This document shows, piece after piece, positions 1 to 7,344 of a stretch of 15,015 nucleotides of DNA; the first letter of the stretch is position 1; every line of letters begins with the position of its first letter. Position numbers and translations under genes: made by a program. This stretch comes from Acanthamoeba lenticulata. Lineage: Eukaryota; Discosea; Longamoebia; Acanthamoebidae. The stretch is taken from NCBI GenBank assembly GCA_002179805.1, contig NAVB01001773.1:1-15015 (forward strand), written 5' to 3'. The notes below the pieces were generated by a model that ran no database searches, had not been told where the DNA came from, and saw only the letters and a program-made list of their open reading frames with translations.

Positions 1-86
1 CACATGAGTCAAACAAATAGGCGGATCGGAGGCGCTTCCACCAAGCGCACTGCCGTGATCACCGGAGGAGAGAAGGAGGGGGAAGA

Positions 87-104
87 AGAGAGAGAGAGAG
101 AGAG
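87..104. repeat. (AG)9 microsatellite in intron
   Basis: This is a perfect AG dinucleotide run on the plus strand. Read on the minus strand it is a CT-rich tract just inside the putative intron after exon 2 of the left-edge gene, and may serve as its pyrimidine tract. Confidence 0.9.
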
Positions 105-107
105 GAC

Positions 108-457
108 GAACCACTTGGTCTTCGCGTAGAAACTTGCGCAGCTCCCGAGCAAGCGCCTCGTAGTTGTCGGGCAATGAATGCTGCCCTCGCGGTCGTTCGG
201 TCGAGTGTCGTGCGGGAGCGCCGTGGGCATGAGAGGGATCCGAACAAGTGGGTCCACACGCAGTTTGACGAGGATGCACCGCCGTGTGGCCACGCCTCAC
301 ACTCACACCACTGGCGTGCACATCCCCACAGGCCAACACACCTTTAACAAGTGCCGGAGAGGGAGGCGCAAGGGAGAGGGGGGGGGGTGGCTTACCGGGA
401 AAGAGAATGCACGGCACGGATAGGGGCAACGCGTTGAGTGTGCAAGGCCCGCAGCAT
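108..457 (-). CDS. 5' end of a probable mitochondrial protein, partial (runs off left edge)
   Basis: Exon 1 is 457-396. It starts with ATG and encodes an Arg/Ala/His-rich leader with no acidic residue (begins MLRALHTQRVAPIRAV), typical of a mitochondrial presequence, and ends at a GTAAG donor in phase 2. Exon 2 joins in frame from 295 (acceptor TGTGAG) and reads to about 115-108, with a helical stretch LPDNYEALARELRKFLRED. The sequence then enters a CT-rich intron, seen as an AG microsatellite on the plus strand. The exon 2 donor is ambiguous (after 115, 112 or 108). A CAG at 52-50 could start another exon at 49, but its translation is not convincing and the next exon may lie outside the window. 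The product is not identified. The 'LP-x-Y-x2-L...L-x-ED' pattern weakly recalls the start of FAD-linked D-lactate dehydrogenases, but no diagnostic motif is visible. Confidence 0.4.
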
Positions 458-545
458 GTCGTGTTGGGAGGAACCAGAAGAGCAAGAGTGAGGGTCACCG
501 GCGTCAGAAAATAATAGCCTAAAAAGGGTTTTTTCTTCTGTTTTC

Positions 546-551
546 TTTATT
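546..551 (-). promoter_or_regulatory. Poly(A) signal AATAAA of the helicase-fragment gene
   Basis: TTTATT on the plus strand reads AATAAA on the minus strand, about 36 nt past the helicase stop codon. An intact 3' processing signal suggests that the 3' end of this gene is preserved even though its 5' end is missing. Confidence 0.55.
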
Positions 552-586
552 CTTCGTGTCAAATAAACGCCGACAAGGCCATCACT

Positions 587-1971
587 TCAGTGCTGCTGCC
601 CTCCCAGTGGGAGCATCAACACCTTGGCCTGGTGCAGAAGTTGCTTAAGGAAGAAAAAGCCCTTCTTTGATCGCGGGTCGTCGAGAACCGCCGCCGAAGG
701 GCTTAACATGGCGTCGGAGAGTAACACGATGCACTTCTTCCTCGCCCGCGTAGTCGACACATTCTGTTGGTCGCCTCCAAACCCAAAACCCAAAATCCGG
801 TCACCGACGGGGAGGGGAGGGGGGAATGGGAAGAGGGAGGACGGCAACGGCGCACCAGCCGGTTAAGGGAGTAAGCGAACTCGTGGCTGGCGGCAAGCTG
901 CTCGGGGGTCCAAGCTCCATAACAAACGATCACGCAGTCGCACTCCTGTACAAGGGGAGTGGCGAAGGTGATGAGCACGGCCAAGCCAGAATCAGCACAA
1001 GAAGCTGTACGGTACGCACCTGACCCTGCATCTTCTCCACGGTATCGACGAACACAGCACCGAGGTCGAATCCCGCCTTGGCCAACGCACGCCGCACCGC
1101 CACCCTGCAATTGGGCCCTCGTGTCAGACGCCTGTGCCTTCAGAGGAGAGAGAGAGAGAGAGAGAGCAGGGCAAGAGAGGGCAGGGTGCAGGAAGAGGAG
1201 AGAGAGAGAGAGAGAGAGAAGTGACCGTTGCACGTGGCGCGGCGTGACGATGAAGAGCTTCTCGCGCCAGAAGGCCTTCTGATTCGCGCGTGAAGCATCG
1301 GCGTAGCCAGCCCCACGCCACAGGACCAGGGCGAGCAGAGCCACGATCTGGGCCTCACGCTCCTCCAGCCCCGTGGCCGTTGCCACTGCAGGCCCGACGG
1401 AAGAGGCAAGCCGGAGGGCAATGATCGACCGCTCGTCCTGGATTGTCACCCGTGCCAGCTCGACCAGTGGGTGCGCGGCATCACCCGCCTGTTCCGCATC
1501 GTCGGTAGTGTGCCCGACGTCAAGGCGCCAGTTCCGGTTGCGAGCAGTCGGCTGGTAGTTGGCGCCGTAAAGCTGGCGCGGGAGCTCGCACAGCTCAGCG
1601 TTCATCCGGAAATTCTCCTCCAGCGATCCCAAGTGCTCGGCAACCAGCCCCTGTCCGACCCGTTTGAGAGTGCACCCCACCTCCCCACCCCCCAATGAGC
1701 GCCTCGTCCTCATCTTCGTTTGCATCCGCATCCTTCCCCCCCCCCTCCCCCTCTCAAGTCCGCCGCCGCGCTCCAATCGCACGGCAAAAGTGGGAGCGGA
1801 AGCGGGAGGGAGTGCTGTGGTCTGTCGCACGTGAGTCTCGAGCGCATGCTTGAGGCATTTGAAGATGGACCGATGCAGCGGCGGGAACGCAGCAGGGCGG
1901 CCGTTCGTAGCTCCAAGCGGCGTCGTCGGGTAGCTCCCGGCCAGGATCGTCCCCAGTTGCTTGTCTGTCAT
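587..1971 (-). CDS. Superfamily 1 (DNA2/NAM7-like) helicase, C-terminal half only, 5' truncated
   Basis: The exons are 1971-1831, 1680-1226, 1104-1020, 945-856 and 763-587, summing to 948 nt (315 aa if read from the ATG at 1971). Visible motifs in order are D-KQL at the very start (the end of SF1 motif III, usually GD-x-KQL); EENFRMNAELCELPRQLY (motif IV region); VDTVEKMQGQECDCVIVC at residues 218-235 (motif V region); and SLNRLNVSTTRARKKCIVLL (motif VI, Arg263 and Arg265 kept). These define the second RecA-like domain of a Upf1/SETX/DNA2-type helicase. Walker A, motif Ia and the DExx box are absent: a minus-strand acceptor (TGACAG, ending at 1965) precedes the first exon, and no upstream exon is found before the next gene. 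The ATG at 1971 sits just inside that acceptor, so it is probably not the real start. The intron 1830-1681 is open in frame and its acceptor is less certain. The fragment could be a pseudogene or the product of an assembly error. An ATPase is not possible from this part alone. Confidence 0.8.
1146..1219. repeat. Paired (GA)n microsatellites inside a helicase intron
   Basis: Two GA runs, at 1146-1166 and 1198-1219, are separated by a purine-rich spacer within the intron 1225-1105. On the minus strand they read as long CT tracts upstream of the CAG acceptor, so they could act as an extended polypyrimidine tract. Confidence 0.9.
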
Positions 1972-2124
1972 TGGAGAAGGGGGCGGGGGATGTTTCATTG
2001 TGGTGTGACGAAATGCGTCTTCTCCTTCTTCTCCTCCAACTCACCCGCTTGGTTTCCCCCCCCCCCCAAAGGCCCTCTTGCTTTGGTTTGTCCAACTAAT
2101 GCACGTTTCTTGCTTGTTGTTCAG

Positions 2125-2537
2125 GTACTACATTGATGTGCACACGGGCGAGGGCATCTTGAAGAAGAGTGTGGACGGTCCCTGCTCCAAGGTGCGTGCG
2201 TCTCCACGTGAATGGCAAGAGGAGGAGGAAGAGAAGCTCGAGGAGAGGCCTCAATAGAGCGCCGTCGCGGCTGCGCGGGTTTAGGGCAAGAAGCAGCGAA
2301 CGCACCAGGTGAAGGTTGAAGGGCGGCGCGTATTCGTGAAGCTCGACCGAAGCCCCGAGGAGCTCGCGTCGGACCATTACGCCCACATGGGTGCGTGTAG
2401 ACCTGCATACTCCCCTTTGTACACGTGGCGGACGGAGCGGTGGCGCTCACCAGCTTGGGGCACCACCAACAGGTTTGTGGCGATATCCGACAGACAAGAC
2501 GCCACCAAAGCAGCTGCACTCCAAGCAACGAAACTGA
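2125..2537 (+). CDS. 3' end of an unidentified gene, 5' exons missing
   Basis: Three phase-compatible exons are seen: 2125-2191 (enters in phase 2 after a strong acceptor with an upstream CTAAT and TTGTTCAG), 2285-2390, and 2473-2537 with stop TGA. The joined peptide of 79 residues begins YYIDVHTGEGILKKSVDGPC, contains KVEGRRVFVKLDRSPEELA and ends HMGLWRYPTDKTPPKQL followed by a basic tail. I do not recognise the family. No in-phase upstream exon or start ATG could be found between 1972 and 2124, and further upstream lies the opposite-strand helicase fragment. The exon chain, correct phases and a downstream AATAAA argue for a real gene tail. It could be the end of a larger protein whose front was lost at the same breakpoint as the helicase. 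Confidence 0.45.
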
Positions 2538-2595
2538 CAGCACCACGGCTCACGTTTAAGAGCGCAAGGTGGGCGCGCCGGCCACGAAGAAGCGC

Positions 2596-2601
2596 AATAA
2601 A
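2596..2601 (+). promoter_or_regulatory. Poly(A) signal AATAAA for the 2125-2537 gene
   Basis: AATAAA on the plus strand, 59 nt after the TGA at 2535-2537. It faces the VDAC poly(A) signal, so the two genes converge within about 205 bp. Confidence 0.5.
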
Positions 2602-2679
2602 AATCTTGGCCTGTAGCCGAATTTTGATCACGATCCAAAATCGAGCAACGAGAGCGTTTGATCCCGAAATGCGCATGCA

Positions 2680-2685
2680 TTTATT
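2680..2685 (-). promoter_or_regulatory. Poly(A) signal AATAAA for the VDAC gene
   Basis: TTTATT on the plus strand gives AATAAA on the minus strand, about 58 nt past the VDAC stop codon. Confidence 0.55.
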
Positions 2686-2742
2686 GGGTATGATACTTGC
2701 GCGCTGATGCGACGTGAGAAGAGATGTGAAGGAAAGGGAGAT

Positions 2743-3802
2743 TTAAGCCCTGACCTCGAAGTGAACGCCGAACTTGGGGGTAGAGCCAGCAAGGTCGAAG
2801 GTGTTGAGCTCAGTGCCGAGGGTGGCCTTCACCACGGGGGTGAGCTGCTGAGCGACGCTGACGCTGAGGAGACCGTCCGAGCCGATCTTGGCCTTAGCCT
2901 CAGTGCGGGCGTCAAGCTTGACGGAGTCACCGATGGTCACCTTGATGGTGTTCTTCTGGAGGTCGTAGTCGAGCGAGGAGGCGAAGCTGGTCTCCTTCGA
3001 GGGAGTGTAGTGCAGGTGAGCACCAACGGAGTAGAGCCTGGGAGCATCACCACCATCGGTCACGCTGCCGGCGTCGCTCTTACTGCACGCACAGGGCAAA
3101 TTAGTGTCCGCTCGACAAAATCTGCTACAATTTTGAATGGCAAAATTCGCCGCAAGGGGGCAAAAGAGAAAATGTTCCCGGTACGTACACGAAGGCGGTA
3201 AGATCGTGGGTAGTGGCCTTGTAGTTGAGGACACCAGTGACGTTGTTGAGCACGCCAGCCTGACCGGCAAGAATGCTGTACTTGGTCTCAACACCAGCGG
3301 TGACGGCCTGGCGCGAGACGGTGGCGTTGGCCGAGAAGACGCTCTTGGCCGAGACGGGGTTGTAGACGAGGGTCGAGGCAAAAGTGCCGACCTCGTGCTT
3401 GTACTCGAGAACGGCCTCCAGATCGTGGGCAGCGCCAGTCTGGGCCTTGAGGGTAGCCTTGAGGCCGGGGAAGGCGTTCTCGAGGGCGAGCTCAGCCTTG
3501 ATCTGGTTGTTGGTGTCGACGGTGCCGATAACCTCCAGGCCGCGCGAGGCAAGCTTGAACTTGGGCTGGAAGGTGCCGACGACGACGTCAGCCTTGTTGG
3601 CCTGCTTCTTCTCGGCCGAGGTCACGAATTGGACGCCATTCTCAGCGGTAGTGGTCACCTCGACCTTGTAGGTGGAGGGGAAACCCTTGCTGAGCAGGTC
3701 CTTGGCGCCCTTGCCGAGGTTGGAGTAGAGCGGGGCAGCGGGCCTCACGACGACGGGGACGGCGGTGGGCTTGATAGCGGGGGCGGGGGCAGCGAACGAC
3801 AT
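2743..3802 (-). CDS. VDAC: Mitochondrial outer-membrane porin (voltage-dependent anion channel)
   Basis: There are two exons, 3802-3189 and 3082-2743, split by a 106-nt GT-AG intron (phase 2), giving 317 aa and ending ...HFEVRA. VDAC forms a 19-strand beta-barrel in the mitochondrial outer membrane that passes ATP, ADP and other metabolites. The sequence shows the eukaryotic porin pattern: a short N-terminal helix region with LYSNLGKGAKDLLSKGF, then alternating amphipathic strands such as YKVEVTTTAENGVQF, and a C-terminal half with LSVSVAQQLTPVVKATLGTEL and GSTPKFGVHFEVRA. The usual VDAC is about 280 residues; the excess is largely an Ala/Pro/Val-rich extension of roughly 24 residues before the conserved LGK. 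The ATG at 3802 is the only upstream in-frame start that fits. The gene diverges from the ARID gene over 271 bp. The family call is secure; the role of the extension is unknown. Confidence 0.93.
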
Positions 3803-4073
3803 CGTTAATTAAGCGGATGAGGGGGTTTGATTGCTCTCTTTTCTCACGACAGCAGAACAAAGCGGCGCTCGCTCCGGGGCATAACCTCCCGCCCCCTCCC
3901 CCCCTTTACCGGCATTTCCAGGCAGGATAAATCCTTGTTCGGGCAGTCCTGATTTATCGTTCGCGTTTCTTGTCGACACATGGGCTTTCATGACCGTTGG
4001 CAACTGAAACCAACAAAGAAATTCAAAAATATATGAAAAAGAAATAGTTAAATTGATCAAAAAATCGGCAAAG
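3803..4073. promoter_or_regulatory. Shared divergent upstream region, VDAC / ARID gene
   Basis: This is 271 bp between the VDAC ATG (minus strand) and the ARID ATG (plus strand). A C-rich block lies at about 3887-3906. The ARID-proximal 60 bp is AT-rich (AAAATATATGAAAAAG around 4026-4041). No firm TATA box or named operator could be assigned; a two-way promoter is inferred from the layout only. Confidence 0.5.
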
Positions 4074-7000
4074 ATGGAGGATGAAAGCTCGGAGAAGAAG
4101 GCCTTCATGGCCAGCTTAACCGAGTACATGGCTAAGCGGGGGTGCGTCTATCACTCGATTTTTTACAATTTTTGTGGCAATAATTTTGAGTTGGTTCTTG
4201 CTCTTGCAGCACGCCCATCGAGCGCATCCCGCACCTGGGCCAGAAAGAAATCGATCTGCACAAGCTCTACGTGGAAGTGACCAAGCGGGGCGGTCTCAAC
4301 GAGGTCATCTCCAACAAGGGCATGAAGGATGTGGCCACTGCCTTTAACTTGCCGCCCACCTGCACCAACGCCGGCTTCACTCTTCGTGTTCACTACCTCG
4401 TACTCATCTCTTCCTCTCTCTTCTCTTCATCTTCTTCCTCTTCTCTCCTCCTCACCACAACCCACAACACGCACCAGAAATACTTGTTTCCCTACGAGCG
4501 GCGGTTCTTCCACAACCTCGACGACGACGCCATGGTGCCCAAGCGGCCCGTCGGTCCGACCCACCTCCCCTTTGCACTACTGCTATCCTCCTCTTCTCTG
4601 CCGCAGCTCTTCTCACACGCGCTTGGCGGCGCTCTTTTGACCAAAGGTCGGCCCCGCAAGGAGGAGCGCCTGCTGTTCTCGTACGCGCCCATCACCTCGT
4701 TGTCATCATGTTCACGATCTTCTTCTTCTTCTTCTTCTTCTCACGTGCATGTCGTCATGCGCAAGCAGGAAGGACGACGGGAGCGCCAAGCCCGCGCGTG
4801 AGCCGCCACCGCCGGCCTACGGGCCCGGCACGCGGCGCTCCACCCGCCGCGCGGCCAGCGAGGCCGCCATGCGCACAGCGGCCGCCATCGCCGGCGAGCG
4901 CGGCATCACCTCGGCGGCCGCGATGGGCATCGGCTCCGGCGTCGGAGGCGCCTCGGCCATCGGCGGCGGGCCATCGGCGGGCGCCGGGCTGGGCTCGGCC
5001 GGCCTCGGCGGCGACGCCGCGGGCGGCATCACCACGCGCTCGGCCCTGATCCTGCGCTCGGCGCAGGACATCATGCCGCAGGACTATGTGCGGACGGCCG
5101 TCCCCAAGGCCAGCGCGCGGCTCAAGGGCGCATGGGCGTCGTACCACCCGGCCCTCCGCCTGATCGCGCTCGCTCTCGACTCGCCCTTGTCGCCCGACGT
5201 ACGTCGCTCAGCCCAATTGCTGACGTGGCCTTGGCGCGTGCTGACGTGGCGCATGGGGGGGGGGATGCTGACGTCGATAGGCGCAGATCGATTGGGCGCT
5301 GAACACGCTGGCGGTCCTGTCCTACGAGGAGCCGCTGCACGTGGGGGCCATCCCGCTGACGGGCATCATCGACGCGCTCCTCCGCCACGCGCGCCCGCTC
5401 GCCGCCTTTGTGCTTCACGCCTTTGCGCCGCCCGCCGTCCGGCGCCATCACCGTCGGCTCCGCCGCTTCATCGACACCGTCGACGAGGAGGAAGACGAGG
5501 ATGACGATGAAGAGGATGATGATGACGAAGATGATGACGACGATGATGGCGAAGAGGACCTCGTGCCACCGGCCGAGCCCACCAAAGTGCAGATCAAGCG
5601 CGGGATGCAGGTGTGGGAGATTCTGCGCAATCTGGCGTTCGTCCCAGAGAACGAGGCCAGCCTCGCCGAGCACCGCCGCCTCGTCCGCGTGGCCGTCGGG
5701 CTCATGAACCTCAGCCGCCTTCGTGCCGCAGCCGCCGCCCCAACAATGCAAAGAATGCCAAGAATGCCGAGCGCCGCGGCGCTCAAGCGCGAGCGGGTGG
5801 AGAGGCTGAGCGCCAACGCGCTCGACGTCTTTGCCAGCGTGTGCCACTGTCCGTCGCTGGCCGGCGCCCCGGCGGTCGCCCGCGCCGCGCCGGCGCTGCT
5901 CCACGCCCTCGAGCGGGCCGACCTGCGCGGGCCCGGCGCCACCAGACCTCACGCGTGGACCGCCGACGAGGGCGGCGTGGACGAGCTCGTGTGGACTGCC
6001 GTCGACTGCCTGAAGAAGCTCACGCGCGAGACCGACAACGAGGCGCGCCTCTTGCCCTTCGTCGACCGCCTCCTGGACGCGCTCGCCGGCCTCCTCTGCA
6101 TGCGCGACCGCGACGACGACTTTGTCGACGACGAAGACGTTGAAGACGACGACGACGAAGAGAACGAAGACGGCGACGAAATGGAAAACGACGAAGAGAA
6201 TGAAAACGGCGGAGAGGGCGCCGGCCGGCGACGTCGAGCCGCCGCCACCGTGGCGAGGCGTGCCCGCGAGCGCGAGAGCGACGAAGTGGCCGAGCTGAAG
6301 GCCGCCGTGCTGGCGGTGCTGCTCAACCTGGCCAAGCACTCGACCCGCACGGCCTGTCGCCTGCCGGCCCACCCGGCCCTCGTCCGCCGCCTGCTGGGCC
6401 TCGTCGTCGCCGCCGGCGCCGCGGCGCCTGACGTCATGACTCCGGCGCCCGCCGCTGCCGCCGTCACTGCCGCCGCCGCCGGCATTGACGCCGGCTTGTC
6501 GGCAGTCGTCGGCGCGAGTGTGCCGATGGACGTCGTCGTCGATGACGATGATGAGAATGGCGACAACAACATCAACAGCAGCGACAAGCCCGAGGCGCGA
6601 GGCGTGGAAGAAGACGAGGAGGACGACGAGGAGGAAGAGGATGACGAGGACAGGCTGGAGGACTTGCGGGCGGCCAAGCGACGAAAGGTGGATGACGGCG
6701 GGGAGAAGAACGCAGACGAGGAAAACAACGGGGACGGCGAGGCCGCTGGTGGCGAAGTGGCACAAGAACGAAAGACGACGACGCAAAACGAAAACGAAAA
6801 CGAAAGCGAAGCCGACAATGCCGCGGCCACTTCCACGGAGCCGGCCAGCACTGCCGCTGCCGCGGCGACAGACGCGCCCACAGCAGTCGCCGCGGAAGGC
6901 ACCGGCGGCGCCGGCGTTGACGGAGCGGCCCGCAAGAACGGGGAGAGCGGCACCAACATCATCAACGTCATCATCAACAACAACAGCGACGGCCCTGCTG

Positions 7001-7221
7001 GGGTCGAGCGGGCGCGGGAGAGGCTGCGGAAGCAGGCCGGCCTGGTGCTGAGCAAGCTGGCCGACGACGTCGCCTGTTGTGACGCGCTCCGGCCCTACGA
7101 CGACCTCATCGTGCAGGCCACGCTTCTGGTGCCTTCACAGGGACCGCTGGCCTCGCTGCTCCACAAGCTGCTCCTCAACATCGGCCTCGCCGCTTCTTCT
7201 TCCTCTTCAGCTTCACCTTGA
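4074..7221 (+). CDS. ARID1/Swi1-like SWI/SNF subunit with AT-hook
   Basis: The six exons are 4074-4141, 4210-4399, 4478-4553, 4647-4680, 4769-5198 and 5281-7221 (about 912 aa; an alternative in-frame acceptor gives exon 6 from 5287). Residues about 6-99 form an ARID DNA-binding domain (LTEYMAKRGTPIERIPHLGQ, VTKRGGLNEVISNKGMKDVA, FTLRVHYLKYLFPYE). An AT-hook-like KRPVGRPRKEE is assembled from exons 3 and 4. An Ala/Gly-rich linker leads to IDWALNTLAVLSYEEPLHV (about 269-287), then an acidic tract (334-361), MQVWEILRNLAFVPENEASL (a hallmark of the ARID1/BAF250 C-terminal region), two more acidic tracts, an NLS-like AAKRRKVDD (about 731) and a helical C-terminus VLSKLADDVACCD...YDDLIVQATLLV...LLHKLLLNIGL. 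ARID1/Swi1 proteins target SWI/SNF remodellers to DNA. Here ARID is at the extreme N-terminus, and the long disordered N-terminal arm of animal ARID1 is absent. ARID and C-terminal assignments are firm; complex membership is inferred. Confidence 0.9.
5219..5275 (+). repeat. Triple GCTGACGT(GGC) motif in ARID intron 5
   Basis: Within the 82-nt intron, GCTGACGTGGC occurs at 5219-5229 and 5240-5250, and a shortened GCTGACGTC at 5267-5275. The core TGACGT resembles CRE/bZIP sites. Function is unknown. Confidence 0.7.
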
Positions 7222-7242
7222 GGCGAGGAGGTGTTTAAGGCA

Positions 7243-7243
7243 A

Positions 7244-7274
<31 letters not shown>

Positions 7275-7278
7275 AAAA
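7243..7278 (+). repeat. (TAAA)n microsatellite at the convergent 3' ends
   Basis: A TAAA/AATA run starts about 22 nt past the ARID stop and contains several overlapping AATAAA hexamers, which can serve as poly(A) signals for the ARID gene. The region 7222-7344 separates the convergent ARID and beta-helix genes. No AATAAA is visible on the minus strand for the latter. Confidence 0.85.
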
Positions 7279-7344
7279 AGAAGACAAAACGGATTGTTCA
7301 ACACCAATCAAGTGATGATAGTTTGTTGGTCGTCTACTACAAGG

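Noticed and set aside
703..1998. The single 431-codon minus-strand frame as one helicase exon
   Set aside because: It leaves the correct helicase frame at the intron after TPRHVQR; splicing at 1226/1104 and further joins restores motifs V and VI.
1990..2085. A first exon for the 2125-2537 gene starting MFHCGVTK
   Set aside because: The only nearby donor is in the wrong phase and would leave an intron of about 40 nt; the peptide is low-complexity.
3137..3808. A 223-codon plus-strand frame over VDAC
   Set aside because: It is the antisense of the VDAC gene, has a Gly/Leu/Asp-rich composition, and also crosses the intron.
5122..6786. A 554-codon open frame antisense to the last ARID exon
   Set aside because: It is a shadow of GC-rich, acidic-repeat coding sequence: Val/Gly/His-rich low-complexity translation, no domain, and the plus strand has clear ARID1-like homology.
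5949..7055. A 368-codon antisense open frame, Ser/Ala-rich
   Set aside because: Ser runs are the complement of the Asp/Glu codon repeats on the plus strand; there is no independent evidence of coding.
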